A stretch of 64,000 nucleotides of DNA, from positions 682,001 through 746,000 of the forward strand of contig NZ_SMCO01000001.1 of assembly GCF_004346685.1 (NCBI RefSeq), written 5' to 3'. Shown piece after piece: positions 1 through 8,795 of the stretch; the first letter of the stretch is position 1; each line of letters opens with the position of its first letter. The translations under genes were made by a program, and so were the position numbers. The notes beneath the pieces are model-generated. The model was given only the letters and a program-made list of their open reading frames with translations. It made no database searches and had not been told where the DNA came from. The DNA comes from Sulfurirhabdus autotrophica. GTDB taxonomy: Bacteria; Pseudomonadota; Gammaproteobacteria; Burkholderiales; SMCO01.

Positions 1-1
1 T

Positions 2-205
2 GCTACTAAAGACACACTCAAGCGTGGACAACTGTCATGGATTAAAGAGCGTAACGATCAATGCAGTAAAGAAGATAGTACAGGTTTCTTTGTGAACCTT
101 GATTGTGCAAATACCATGACCACGGATCGACTGTCCTTTTTAAAAGAAAGGGAACGTGAGTGCACCAGTACAGGATGTGTTGAATCCAAGATTGGGGGTC
201 GTTGA
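2..205 (+). CDS. LprI-like (DUF1311) protein, C-terminal end
   Basis: The first 204 bases read as one open frame ending in TGA; the 5' part lies outside the window. The visible 67 residues contain the pattern LKRGQLSWIKERNDQC followed by four more cysteines, which resembles the lysozyme-inhibitor LprI N-terminal / DUF1311 family, where paired cysteines form disulfides in a small periplasmic domain. The family link rests on the 'Q..W...R...C' pattern only. A stem-loop with a short T-rich tail follows at 286-310. The antisense frame over the same bases has no ribosome-binding site and is a shadow. Confidence 0.6.
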   Translation, partial: ATKDTLKRGQLSWIKERNDQCSKEDSTGFFVNLDCANTMTTDRLSFLKERERECTSTGCVESKIGGR

Positions 206-235
206 AACATGAGGTTAGGAATTAAACGAAGTGTC

Positions 236-249
236 GCCACTATAGTGGC
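236..249. repeat. 14-bp perfect palindrome
   Basis: GCCACTATAGTGGC is a perfect palindrome 30 bases after the stop of the LprI-like gene, flanked by imperfect arms (GAAGTGTC / TTCACGAC). It could be the top of an RNA hairpin or a protein-binding dyad. No T-run follows. Confidence 0.4.
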
Positions 250-285
250 TTCACGACAAGCCATTTAATCCTGACATCTACATTG

Positions 286-310
286 ATACGGACAATTGAA
301 TTGTCCGTAT
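286..310 (+). terminator. Rho-independent terminator after the LprI-like gene
   Basis: ATACGGACAA / TTGTCCGTAT form a perfect 10-bp stem around TTGAA, followed by ATTTTCT. It lies between the plus-strand LprI-like gene and the end of a minus-strand hydrolase gene, so it may serve both directions. The stem is AT-rich and the T-tract is short. Confidence 0.55.
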
Positions 311-389
311 ATTTTCTAAACGCTTTTTTTAATCAACCGTATGTAAATTCTACAACCCACAATAAAAAATGGGTAAGTAAGGTTACACT

Positions 390-1187
390 TCAGGGTTTTA
401 CCGCATTTGCCACTTGCACAGTCCATCTCACAATCTCATCCAGTGATGCGGAAGGTGCTCCCAGATGATCAGAATTGGCTTCGTAAAATTTCGTCAGTTT
501 ATTGGGGGGTAGCTTTTCAAACAAAGGAATATTGACCCGTCTTAGTGCTGGGTAATCATTTTTTGCCACGATCCATAAAATCGGGATATTCGAATTTGCT
601 TCCTTTACAGAGCGTTTCAAGCTCATGGGGCCTTCAGGGTCAAACCAGTTCAGGTAATTGACTGGTGTTGTATTGATCGCATACTTACCTTTTTTACCTT
701 CATAATCATAAAATCCGGTTTTCTCGTTTCCCTTCCCATCAGCTATTAATTTCCGGGCCTGGGCTACGTGTTCCCCAAGGTTTTCCTGAAACGTATTATT
801 CCCAACGTCACCACCTGGTGCAATGGCTATCAATCCATCTACAATATGTTGCCTGGCAAGGTAAATAGTAAATACACCACCTTGACTATGCCCCGCAACA
901 AAAACTGCCTTTGCACCCTTACTGCGTAAATCAGTCAAAGCTGATTCAACTTCCGCCTCTGCATGGCTGACATCTACATCATAATCCCGGCTACCAGACC
1001 AGGGCATTTCAATATTGGCAACGAGATAGCCCTTCCCTTTAAGATCATTTGCCAGATCTACCACGTGTTTGGTGGGGGCTCCGCCCTTGCCATGCATGAT
1101 AACAATGCCCATTGCCGGGGTATCAGCAATTGCACTTAAGGAAATAAAACCAATCAACAGCAAACCTGCAATGATACATATTTTCAT
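390..1187 (-). CDS. Secreted alpha/beta hydrolase
   Basis: 265 residues. The N-terminus is a Sec signal peptide (hydrophobic residues 5-19, likely cleavage after AIA near residue 21). An alpha/beta-hydrolase fold is indicated by the HGKGG oxyanion strand near residue 32, the nucleophile elbow GHSQGG with Ser101, an acidic candidate in VAKNDYP and a C-terminal His in NSDHLG (about 246). The substrate is unknown; the arrangement resembles dienelactone-hydrolase or DUF3530-like esterases. It is last in a minus-strand run after the HD-GYP regulator gene (69-bp gap), and its end faces the plus-strand LprI-like gene. Confidence 0.75.
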   Translation of the reverse strand: MKICIIAGLLLIGFISLSAIADTPAMGIVIMHGKGGAPTKHVVDLANDLKGKGYLVANIEMPWSGSRDYDVDVSHAEAEVESALTDLRSKGAKAVFVAGHSQGGVFTIYLARQHIVDGLIAIAPGGDVGNNTFQENLGEHVAQARKLIADGKGNEKTGFYDYEGKKGKYAINTTPVNYLNWFDPEGPMSLKRSVKEANSNIPILWIVAKNDYPALRRVNIPLFEKLPPNKLTKFYEANSDHLGAPSASLDEIVRWTVQVANAVKP

Positions 1188-1256
1188 TTTTGCTTCCCCT
1201 GAGTAATTTTTTACGACCCATATTCAAAATCTGTTTTTATCTTTCTCTATAAGATG

Positions 1257-2345
1257 CTAATGGTGCAAAACAGATACAGCGTCCATTAACTCATTCCTGA
1301 CCGCTTTGACCTGGTCCATTTTATCTATAAAGATATGTACCAGATTCGGGTCAAAGCTCTTTCCTGCCTCTTCCTGGAGGTATTCCACGGCATGCTCAAC
1401 AGACCATGGCTCTTTGTAAGGACGACGTGTGGTGAGAGCGTCAAAAACATCGCTTATGGAAGCGATACGACCTTCTATGGGGATCGACTCCCCTTTGATC
1501 TGGCGTGGGTAACCCGTGCCGTTCCATTTTTCATGATGATGCAGTGCAATGCTGGCGGCCATCTGCAGCAACAATGAATCTGATGCGTATTCACCCAGCA
1601 ATTCAAGGCCTTTGGTGGTATGGGAATCCATGATTTTCCGTTCAGATTCTATCAAACGCCCTTGTTTGAGCAAGATACCATCAGGAATGCCAATCTTGCC
1701 TACATCATGTAAAGGGGCGGCTCTTTCAATCATGAAACAGAGTTCAGGGGGAAGGCCAGCTCCTTCTGCTAGAATACGGCTATACTTTCCCACTCTTGCA
1801 ACGTGCTTACCGGTTTCTCCATCACGCATTTCACCAGCTAATGCCAAAATATGAATCAGCATGTCATTTGCTTTGCTTAGCTCTTCGGTACGATGTTGCA
1901 CCTGCAGCTCCAATTCCTTAGCATAGCGAGTCTGAATTTTCAGTGCATTATTCACGTTTAGCAGGTTACGAATTCTGAGAGCTACTTCAACTGGATCAAA
2001 AGGTTTGACCAGAAAATCGTTTGCACCTTCCTGCAAGGCGCGGTGGCGCATTTCTTTTTCCTGATGACCTGTGATGATGAGAATAGGAAAAGTATGATCT
2101 GGTATTTCCTGAGCAATAGCCTTTAGAACATCAAATCCGCTCATATAGGGCATTTCCAGGTCCAGTATCAGCAAATCAATGTCTCCACCTCGCTCATGAA
2201 TGAATGGAAGTACCTTGCGTGGATCTGAAAACCCCTGAATATGCTTGACGCCTTCAACTTCGGCCAGCTTTGTCAGAATCATTACATTGGTAATATCATC
2301 ATCGCAAAGTACGACTTGTGAATCAGTAAAATCGTTGATATCCAT
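1257..2345 (-). CDS. Response regulator with HD-GYP domain (c-di-GMP phosphodiesterase)
   Basis: 362 residues. Residues 8-130 form a receiver domain with acidic pocket DDD near 15-17, phospho-acceptor Asp62 in LILDLEMP and Lys114 in FLVKPF. A short coiled linker (about 135-165) leads into an HD-GYP domain with the HDVGK metal motif at 213-217 and HHEKWNGTGYP ending at 280. HD-GYP domains hydrolyse c-di-GMP to GMP/pGpG, so phosphorylation of the receiver probably controls c-di-GMP levels, for example in motility or biofilm switching. RpfG has the same architecture. No partner kinase lies next to it. A diguanylate cyclase with the opposite activity is encoded at 44893-46716. Confidence 0.93.
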   Translation of the reverse strand: MDINDFTDSQVVLCDDDITNVMILTKLAEVEGVKHIQGFSDPRKVLPFIHERGGDIDLLILDLEMPYMSGFDVLKAIAQEIPDHTFPILIITGHQEKEMRHRALQEGANDFLVKPFDPVEVALRIRNLLNVNNALKIQTRYAKELELQVQHRTEELSKANDMLIHILALAGEMRDGETGKHVARVGKYSRILAEGAGLPPELCFMIERAAPLHDVGKIGIPDGILLKQGRLIESERKIMDSHTTKGLELLGEYASDSLLLQMAASIALHHHEKWNGTGYPRQIKGESIPIEGRIASISDVFDALTTRRPYKEPWSVEHAVEYLQEEAGKSFDPNLVHIFIDKMDQVKAVRNELMDAVSVLHH

Positions 2346-2527
2346 TTAATTGACATCGCCTCGTGATTTTATTAACTGATCTAAGTCTAGAGTAATCCGG
2401 CTAAAAGAAAACCAGTATTTGCATATGGTTTTCTATGAATTTTCAGGGAATATAAAGAACATGAAAAACAAATAAATACAGATTGTTACCATCATAATTC
2501 AGCATTAAGCATTCAGCAGACAAAAAC

Positions 2528-3070
2528 TCAACTTCTTGCAGGTTCTATACTGGCATCCAGATTCAGATCGTCGCAATAAGCCATAAACCCCTCTCTTAGC
2601 CGGGCAATTGAATCACCCGCAGGTACACCCACAGTGATATGGACTGCAAACATGGGACTTCCAGTGTGAGGTGCCGGATAAGCTTCTGTTTCAAGTTCTT
2701 CAATATTAATACCATTGATCGAAAAAAACTGGGCAAGTTTATGTACGATACCGGGATGATCCAGTGCTACTACTTCTACGTTATAAGGGATAAATGCATC
2801 TCTTGCTGCTTTTTTATGCGTCCATTTATGAATCAGAGACAGTCCTAATGATTCTCCTGCAGAAGGTAACTGCTTTTCCAGCGCTGACAACGCTTCCTGC
2901 CCACCAGTTATCAGCATGATCAGGGCAAACTGCCCACCCAGCACACTCATACGGCTTTGTTCAATATTGCATCCGGCAGCGGTCACCTGTTGAGTCAGCT
3001 TTTCAACCAATCCAACGCGATCTTCTCCTGAAGCATTTATAACAAGACATTCTTTTTTTATTTGATTCAT
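2528..3070 (-). CDS. GcvR-like ACT-domain regulator
   Basis: 180 residues with two ACT modules: residues 5-75 (VINASGEDRVGLVEKLTQQVTAAGCNIEQSR) and 90-170 (VEVVALDHPGIVHKLAQFFSINGINIEEL). This tandem arrangement is typical of GcvR, the accessory repressor that binds GcvA in response to glycine in enterobacteria. Whether this protein acts with a GcvA here is not visible; no gcv genes are in the window and no glycine riboswitch is seen upstream. ATG start. The TonB-receptor gene ends 39 bases upstream on the same strand. Confidence 0.8.
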   Translation of the reverse strand: MNQIKKECLVINASGEDRVGLVEKLTQQVTAAGCNIEQSRMSVLGGQFALIMLITGGQEALSALEKQLPSAGESLGLSLIHKWTHKKAARDAFIPYNVEVVALDHPGIVHKLAQFFSINGINIEELETEAYPAPHTGSPMFAVHITVGVPAGDSIARLREGFMAYCDDLNLDASIEPARS

Positions 3071-3109
3071 TGTCTACTCCAATTTAAAGTAAGTGCAGCA
3101 ATTATCCAG

Positions 3110-5128
3110 TTACATTTCCAGCTTGAGGTTCAACCAGGCACTTCTGCCAGGTGGTTCATTATCAAAACGAAATTCAAAATAGTTGGCATCAGACAGGTTT
3201 TGCACTACCAAAGCCAATTCACCTTTGGTTTGCCCTACTCTGAACTGGTATCCCACACGCCCATCCCAGCGGCGATGGGTAGGAATAAAATACAGATCGC
3301 TGCCTTGCGGGCCACCACCGGTTTTTCGGAAATGTACCTCTCCTACCTGATAACCCATCAGGCTGGCTGACCAATGTGCGCTAAATTGATGAGTTAACAT
3401 CATGCTCTGGGTATTGGTTGGTATAGAGTTAGTATAGGGAACTTTGTCTGTATCAGCGCTTTTCACAATTGCATGCGACCAGTTATAAATCAAACGGGTA
3501 TGGTCAGTTACATTCCATTTTAATTGAGTCTCAAAACCACGTACTAGCGCCTTACCAGAGTTCAGATTACCACTTGCTACAGGCTGCTTCTCTTGCACAA
3601 TCAAATCAGAATAATCATCCCTAAATAAGCGAAAATCCACATCAAGCGAGGAAAACTTCCCTAAATACCCAATATCCAGAGAACTAACGTGCTCTTGGGT
3701 CACGTCGGCCAACAATGGGTTTTTAGTTAAACGTTGACCTTCCATATAGGCTTTGTCTGAAACCGTAGGTGTGCGAGTTGCTCTGGATTTACTCAAACGA
3801 AGCGTATGATTTGGGTAAAAATGCCAATTAACCGTATATCTTGGGGTAATATCAGTCCCGGTAAAATTATTGTTTTCCAGCATTGCGCCCACATTAAACA
3901 ACAAATCAGGCCTGGCGCGCCATTCTACATTACCAAACAATCTGGAAAGCTGATAAAGCCAGGTTCGGGTAGTATCAAGGTTATTTGCTTCACCCAACTC
4001 ATACGGAGCATAAGTCGTATCTCGACGAACACTCCCCCCCCATACTATCCGAGTTGTCTTGCTGGGGATTAATGTATGTTGCACTTCAAGATCATAACGT
4101 TGTGCAACTACATCTCCATTCTTTGGGGCTGGCGAATTATCAGGGTTTGTATCCACTAATTTGGCATAGCTGCTTTCAACCAAATGATATAGTTGCACCG
4201 ACAATTCACCACCATCTTCCATTGCTCTGCGCCAATGGAGTTGTTCGAAATGATTATCAGCCCTTTTATCCAGTGACATGACATCATGCACCTCGCCCTG
4301 TTCTCGGTATCCTCCGTTATAACCTAGCTGGAACTCCACTTCATCTATCGGACTGGCACGATAATCCGCACGAAAAGACAGCGTTTTAATTTTTTTGTCA
4401 TCAAATTTATTCTTCGTCCAGATATATTCTGTTGTAGTAGGTCGTACCAGATTTTCATCTTCACCACTATCATTACGCAAACTTGCTGTTAGCCGGTAGG
4501 AAAGATCTCCGTCACTCCCACCATAGCGAGCAACCATTTCATCTCGGCTCCGACCTGTAGTTAAGGATAAAAATTTCCCTTTCGTCTCTGAAGAATGACG
4601 AGTGATGATATTAATTACCCCCAGAAAAGAATTGGCACCGTGAGTGACTGAATTTGCCCCTCTCGTAATTTCCACACGTTCAATATCATCCAGAACCAAT
4701 GGCAAATCGCTCCAGATTACCCCCCCAAACAAAGGAGAATAAACCGTGCGTCCATCCACCAGTATCTGCATTCGGTTTGACATGGTTTCAACCAAAAGCC
4801 CGTGATAGGCAACAGTGCTATCTGTCGCATATGCACGAGTTGAATGGTAGCTGACAAACATACCTGGAACCAAACGGAACAATTCAGACAAATCCCACAC
4901 ACCTGACTGCTTGATCATTTCTCGATCTATGATGGTCATGGCTACCGGCGCTTCAGTAATTGGCTGAGATAGACGTGATGCTGTCAAAACTATAGGCACA
5001 TCAGCTAAATACATGTCTTCTGATGGTAAAGCCGCTGTTGCAGCCATCGATGTTGTAACGTGATTTAACCCGATGCAAATCAATAGCAGACACGGCTTTG
5101 TAGATAGCCAGTTTTTCTTTTTTACCAT
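3110..5128 (-). CDS. TonB-dependent outer-membrane receptor
   Basis: 672 residues: signal peptide (hydrophobic 12-28, ending at AMAA-like TTSMAA), a TonB-box-like start (DVPIVLTASR near 43-52), plug domain (PVAMTIIDREMIKQSGVWDLSELFRLVPGMFV ... VLVDGRTVYSPLFGGVIWSDLPLVLDDIERVEITRG) and a 22-strand barrel region. It takes up an unknown ligand using TonB energy; siderophore, vitamin B12 or other metal complex are all possible. The last residues are LNLKLEM, without the usual terminal aromatic residue of outer-membrane barrels. No Fur box or cobalamin riboswitch was recognised in the leader. A sigma-70-like promoter is at 5207-5236. Confidence 0.88.
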   Translation of the reverse strand: MVKKKNWLSTKPCLLLICIGLNHVTTSMAATAALPSEDMYLADVPIVLTASRLSQPITEAPVAMTIIDREMIKQSGVWDLSELFRLVPGMFVSYHSTRAYATDSTVAYHGLLVETMSNRMQILVDGRTVYSPLFGGVIWSDLPLVLDDIERVEITRGANSVTHGANSFLGVINIITRHSSETKGKFLSLTTGRSRDEMVARYGGSDGDLSYRLTASLRNDSGEDENLVRPTTTEYIWTKNKFDDKKIKTLSFRADYRASPIDEVEFQLGYNGGYREQGEVHDVMSLDKRADNHFEQLHWRRAMEDGGELSVQLYHLVESSYAKLVDTNPDNSPAPKNGDVVAQRYDLEVQHTLIPSKTTRIVWGGSVRRDTTYAPYELGEANNLDTTRTWLYQLSRLFGNVEWRARPDLLFNVGAMLENNNFTGTDITPRYTVNWHFYPNHTLRLSKSRATRTPTVSDKAYMEGQRLTKNPLLADVTQEHVSSLDIGYLGKFSSLDVDFRLFRDDYSDLIVQEKQPVASGNLNSGKALVRGFETQLKWNVTDHTRLIYNWSHAIVKSADTDKVPYTNSIPTNTQSMMLTHQFSAHWSASLMGYQVGEVHFRKTGGGPQGSDLYFIPTHRRWDGRVGYQFRVGQTKGELALVVQNLSDANYFEFRFDNEPPGRSAWLNLKLEM

Positions 5129-5206
5129 TTAATATTTCTTTAAGAGACAGTGATTAAAACAACCTGTTGATATTATTATTTAATTTTTTTCACAGGCCAA
5201 TCCGGC

Positions 5207-5236
5207 ATTATAAGTTGAAATTTCATGCAAACTCAA
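5207..5236 (-). promoter_or_regulatory. Putative sigma-70 promoter for the TonB receptor gene
   Basis: On the minus strand TTGAGT (5231-5236) and TATAAT (5207-5212) are separated by 18 bases. This would give a leader of about 70 bases before the ATG at 5128. The -10 is perfect; the -35 matches four of six positions. Confidence 0.5.
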
Positions 5237-5321
5237 CCAACTGAATTTAAATGGCTTTTTTATTGCATTTACTCTCGAACACTACTACCTCAACGCTTTA
5301 ATACTTAAATCCTGAACTGCC

Positions 5322-5350
5322 TACCCTGTCTGATTGCATCTGACAGGGTA
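5322..5350. repeat. 9-bp inverted repeat
   Basis: TACCCTGTC and GACAGGGTA are perfect inverted copies separated by 11 bases, just beside the terminator hairpin at 5361-5390. It may be a second hairpin of the termination region or an operator. Confidence 0.45.
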
Positions 5351-5360
5351 TCCAAAAAAC

Positions 5361-5390
5361 AAAACCCCATCGATTTAGCGATGGGGTTTT
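5361..5390. terminator. Bidirectional rho-independent terminator
   Basis: AAAACCCCATCG / CGATGGGGTTTT form a perfect 12-bp stem with loop ATTTAG; A- and T-tracts flank it on both sides. It lies 56 bases downstream of the glycine-zipper gene stop on the minus strand and insulates that gene from the receptor gene. Confidence 0.85.
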
Positions 5391-5445
5391 AGTGTTTCTA
5401 CGGCTACTTTATACAAAGCACCGTTTAGTTAAGGTTTTCTCCCAA

Positions 5446-5784
5446 TTAATCATCATAGTCGTGACCATGCTTGTGCTTATGCTTGTAATGGCCTCTATGG
5501 CGACCATTGTCATGACGATCATAGTCGTCATCATTGACATAAACGACATCTCTTCTTGTTCTTTCATTTCTTTGGCCAGAAGTTGCCACTGCAGCACCCG
5601 TGGCACCACCAAGTCCACCACCGATAATTGCACCGTTACGACCACCAACTGCTGAGCCTATTGCCGCTCCTGCCGCACCTCCGAGTGCGCCACCGATGAC
5701 AGCATCACCATTTATTCCACCAGCAACGGCAGGAACTGAAAGCGCTGAAGCCAGCAACAATCCAACCAGTCCTAATTTATTCAT
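5446..5784 (-). CDS. Glycine-zipper protein with His-rich tail
   Basis: 112 residues. A Sec signal peptide (residues 1-21, cleavage likely after AVA) precedes a glycine-zipper segment (about 28-68, repeated GxxxG such as IGGALGGAAGAAIGS), a feature of small envelope proteins that insert into or bind membranes. The C-terminal 35 residues are charged and rich in His, Asp and Lys (HKHKHGHDYDD), a possible metal-binding tail. A ribosome-binding site (AGGAAC) precedes the ATG. It stands alone between two intergenic regions with its own terminator. Function unknown. Confidence 0.75.
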   Translation of the reverse strand: MNKLGLVGLLLASALSVPAVAGGINGDAVIGGALGGAAGAAIGSAVGGRNGAIIGGGLGGATGAAVATSGQRNERTRRDVVYVNDDDYDRHDNGRHRGHYKHKHKHGHDYDD

Positions 5785-5878
5785 TTGAGTTCCTCAAAAT
5801 ACAGTGCGAAGTGATATTTGTGTAATATAACTTAATTAGCCATTCAAATTAATGAATATTTTGTCATTTTCCAAATGA

Positions 5879-6259
5879 TCAGCCTGCTTTATTCCGCATA
5901 AAATCAGCAGTTTTCCAGAATGCCTGAACCAACTCTTTCTGCATTTGCTCATCCACGCCTTCATCTTTCATTGCCTGAGCCATACACGCCATCCATTGAT
6001 CACGTTCAGACTCCCCTATTTCAAAAGGCATATGCCGGCGCCGTAACATGGGATGACCAAATTTTTCGACAAATAACTGCGGGCCACCCATCCAGCCGGA
6101 TAAAAACATAAACAGCTTTTCCCGTGCTTCTGCAAGATCCTTTTGGTGAAGCTTACGTATCCCATAATAGTCAGGATCTTCATCCATCAAATCATAAAAC
6201 CGGTTCACTACTCGGCGAACCACATCTTCCCCACCCAACCGACTGTAATGCGTTTCCAT
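5879..6259 (-). CDS. Group II truncated haemoglobin
   Basis: 126 residues, the full length of a 2-on-2 globin. Family marks are Tyr22 (B10) in NRFYDLM, the FGHPMLRRRHMPF block with proximal haem ligand His76 (F8), and Trp89 (G8) in ERDQWMACM, which is diagnostic for group II. Such proteins bind O2, NO or peroxide and are linked to redox or NO stress; the exact role here is not shown. The gene is downstream of purT on the same strand with a 46-bp gap, so co-transcription is possible. Confidence 0.92.
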   Translation of the reverse strand: METHYSRLGGEDVVRRVVNRFYDLMDEDPDYYGIRKLHQKDLAEAREKLFMFLSGWMGGPQLFVEKFGHPMLRRRHMPFEIGESERDQWMACMAQAMKDEGVDEQMQKELVQAFWKTADFMRNKAG

Positions 6260-6305
6260 CTTGCCTTTCCACTTTCTAAATGACTGACTAAAATCAGATT
6301 ATTGA

Positions 6306-7502
6306 CTACTTGATTGGCTTTACCAAACTAGCAGCCAACTTGGCACGCTCACGCGCTTCTTCGGTATCTTTTCCATTTGCCAGTGCCACACCCATTCGGC
6401 GACGTTCAAATGCAACGGGCTTGCCAAACAATCTGATATCGCTTTGCGGTACACGTAATGCCTTATCCACACCTTCAAAAGTAATACCTTCTGCCTCCAT
6501 GCCACCATAAATAACGGCACTGGCACCTGGCGCACGCATGGAAACATCCACCGGCAGCCCTAAAATTGCCCGGGCATGCAAATCAAATTCACTTTGAACC
6601 TGGCTTGCCATTGTTACCATACCAGTATCGTGAGGGCGTGGGCTGACCTCTGAGAACCACACTTGATCACCTTTAATAAACAATTCCACGCCAAAAATGC
6701 CACGTCCGCCCAAGTTATCGGTAACGGCTTTGGCTATTTCACGGGATTTGTGCAATGCGACTTCATTCATCACTTGCGGTTGCCAGCTTTCCACATAATC
6801 CCCTTTCACCTGCAAGTGGCCTATAGGTTCGCAGAAATATGTCTCCACCTGATTCTTTTCACCTATAGCGCGAACTGTGAGCTGAGTGATTTCATAATCA
6901 AAATCGATAAATCCTTCTACTATCACTTTTCCAAGCTCTACCCTACCTCCGCTGGCTGCATAATCCCAAGCTGCTTTCACATCATCGGGTCCATCAATTT
7001 TAGATTGGCCTTTTCCTGAGGATGACATGACTGGTTTGATCACACAGGGATAGCCGATACCACGATCAATAGCCGATTGCAGCGCTTCCAGACTTTCAGC
7101 AAAGGCATAGGGTGAAGTAGGCAACTGCAAAGTTTCAGCTGCAAGACGACGAATACCTTCCCGGTTCATGGTTAGCTGTGCAGCTCGTGCAGTGGGAATC
7201 ACCTCTGCCAGACCAGCTCGCTCGATTTCCACCAGCATTTCCGTAGCAATGGCTTCAATTTCTGGCACCACTAAATGCGGTTTTTCTTGTTCAATCAGGG
7301 CTCTAAGTGCCTTACCATCAGCCATGTTAATGACGTGCGACCGATGCGCCACCTGATGACCGGGTGCGTTGGCGTAACGGTCAACCGCAATGACTTCCAC
7401 ACCCAACCGTTGCAGGGCAATGATGACTTCCTTACCCAATTCACCACTACCCAGGAGCATGACACGCGTTGCCGAGGGGCTAAGAGGGGTACCGATTTTC
7501 AT
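6306..7502 (-). CDS. purT: Formate-dependent GAR transformylase (PurT)
   Basis: 398 residues. PurT makes formylglycinamide ribonucleotide from GAR, formate and ATP, the folate-independent route for step 3 of purine synthesis. The sequence begins with the ATP-grasp preamble [14 protein letters not shown] and [17 protein letters not shown], typical of PurT, and continues with VVKP-like ATP-binding strand [15 protein letters not shown] and [14 protein letters not shown]. The ATG at 7502 is chosen over a TTG 18 bases upstream: it has GGAGAG five bases before it and matches the known N-terminus. Cytoplasmic. Confidence 0.96.
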   Translation of the reverse strand: MKIGTPLSPSATRVMLLGSGELGKEVIIALQRLGVEVIAVDRYANAPGHQVAHRSHVINMADGKALRALIEQEKPHLVVPEIEAIATEMLVEIERAGLAEVIPTARAAQLTMNREGIRRLAAETLQLPTSPYAFAESLEALQSAIDRGIGYPCVIKPVMSSSGKGQSKIDGPDDVKAAWDYAASGGRVELGKVIVEGFIDFDYEITQLTVRAIGEKNQVETYFCEPIGHLQVKGDYVESWQPQVMNEVALHKSREIAKAVTDNLGGRGIFGVELFIKGDQVWFSEVSPRPHDTGMVTMASQVQSEFDLHARAILGLPVDVSMRAPGASAVIYGGMEAEGITFEGVDKALRVPQSDIRLFGKPVAFERRRMGVALANGKDTEEARERAKLAASLVKPIK

Positions 7503-7683
7503 TACGCTCTCCAACACCAAAAGCTGAAAATCTTATCATATCGTCAAAATTAAGCAGAATTTTTCATTAGATTCCAGCCTCGCCACGCAGGTCAATTTGA
7601 ATTTAGCAAATTGATTATGTTGAAAACTTAGAATTTAAAGCGGTTTAAATTGACGAGTTTGAGATGTGCTAGCTAACCCGCTT

Positions 7684-8652
7684 CTATTTTGGAAGCACTG
7701 CACCCGGTGAACCAACTGTTCCGAACCAAAAAGCCTCATCCTTCTCAAGAAATTCCTCCGCAGTCATATAGTGAGAGCCATCACAGGAAAATGTTAGCCC
7801 CACCATGCCATTGATCACATTCAACGACCCTGAGCGCAGATATATATTTTCATCTGCATCTCTTAACAGTTTGAAACGCTCAAAAACAGGCCTCACCAAT
7901 TCTGGCAAAACAATTGCCTGCGGGGAGTATCCCCGGTTTGGATATGCCAGACAAACGGCAGGGTCGATAATCTCATCCAGCACATGCAGTCGATAACGAT
8001 AAGGATCATCAGTCAGCCAGAGTGTTGCGCGAGAACTGGAGAAATGCAGCTTGCCATGAAATACGCCACGCTCACAGATGAGTTCGTCCATGATTGCTAT
8101 CACATCGTCCATCTGATCGTCCATAGCGCTCTTAGCACGTTCTTGCATAAACAGAGTGCCACGAATTGCCGGATCACCTTTCATCTGACGCCAACTACTT
8201 TGCTTGGCAGCCGGCTCTTCCAGCAACGGTAAATCCCGCAAATAAAAATCCGCAGCTACAAACCCCAGCATAGTGCCATTTTTCGAGACTGGTTGAACCG
8301 CAGTGATACATGCGCCACCACCAAGCTGACTGATATAAACCTCAGAAAGCAGCACCCCTGTTCGGGGAACAGCATTGGCAAAAAAAGGGCGCAAGGAGAG
8401 ATCTTGACCGCGTTTTTCAGAATCAATAGATAGCGTTGAAATGTTAGAGCTTACTTGTATACCCTCTGTATTAAGCGCATAGAGCACTTGGCAAAGAGGA
8501 ATTTGCGACAAACTCTGATTCAACACCCGATCCAGCGCATCCATATCACTCCATACGACTGAAGCGTTATGCGCCACCTCATTCAAAGGCCGCTGCAGAA
8601 ATTGGGATAACCCTTGCCTTTGGTGCTCCACTGTTTTTTTAAGCCAAGTCAT
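7684..8652 (-). CDS. Orphan PDC/Cache-type sensor domain protein
   Basis: 322 residues. The middle (about 60-170) has the PDC/dCache ligand-pocket pattern: RGQDLSLRPFFANA, TGVLLSEVYISQLGGGACITAVQPV and GTMLGFVAADF. Such domains normally sense small molecules outside the cell in chemoreceptors and kinases. Here no transmembrane segment, signal peptide or output domain (kinase, GGDEF, MCP) is visible, so it appears to be a soluble, stand-alone sensor. The C-terminal 150 residues match nothing I recognise. ATG at 8652 is preferred to the TTG 18 bases upstream; its ribosome-binding site is weak. Flanks of about 150 bp on both sides suggest a single-gene unit. Confidence 0.7.
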   Translation of the reverse strand: MTWLKKTVEHQRQGLSQFLQRPLNEVAHNASVVWSDMDALDRVLNQSLSQIPLCQVLYALNTEGIQVSSNISTLSIDSEKRGQDLSLRPFFANAVPRTGVLLSEVYISQLGGGACITAVQPVSKNGTMLGFVAADFYLRDLPLLEEPAAKQSSWRQMKGDPAIRGTLFMQERAKSAMDDQMDDVIAIMDELICERGVFHGKLHFSSSRATLWLTDDPYRYRLHVLDEIIDPAVCLAYPNRGYSPQAIVLPELVRPVFERFKLLRDADENIYLRSGSLNVINGMVGLTFSCDGSHYMTAEEFLEKDEAFWFGTVGSPGAVLPK

Positions 8653-8795
8653 AACCCTAGTACCAAGCAAGATTCATGCTTATTCATTCAATAAAAAGAA
8701 GAAATTAATAATTTATTAATATTCATACGCTTAAAAGTTCCTGCAGATAATATCAACTTTAAAGCACAACCATTTTAGGCACTTGAACAGTGCAT

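Larger units (their letters stand above)
5129..5445. other. Intergenic region between TonB receptor and glycine-zipper gene
   Basis: This 317-base AT-rich gap holds, from left to right, the leader of the receptor gene, a putative sigma-70 promoter (5207-5236, minus strand), a 9-bp inverted repeat (5322-5350) and a strong terminator hairpin (5361-5390) for the glycine-zipper gene. No open frame with a ribosome-binding site was found. Confidence 0.7.

Noticed and set aside
58-264. Minus-strand 68-residue frame over the LprI-like gene end
   Set aside because: Antisense to a frame with cysteine-rich family pattern, no ribosome-binding site and no recognisable domain.
2346-2527. Glycine riboswitch near the GcvR-like gene
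   Set aside because: The gap is AT-rich with no paired aptamer-like GGAGA/GGAC pattern; and it is downstream, not upstream, of that gene.
5129-5360. Fur box or cobalamin riboswitch upstream of the TonB receptor
   Set aside because: No 19-bp GATAATGATAATCATTATC-like dyad and no B12-box GCCACTG sequence was found on the proper strand.
5392-5655. Plus-strand and extra minus-strand frames rich in Met, Val and Thr over the glycine-zipper gene
   Set aside because: Both are shadows of the His/Gly repeats of the real gene in other frames; they cross the terminator and lack ribosome-binding sites.
8671-8795. AT-rich palindromic stretch (ATTAATAATTTATTAATATT) as an origin or phage attachment site
   Set aside because: Simple AT-rich composition, no DnaA boxes, no integrase and no duplicated target nearby.
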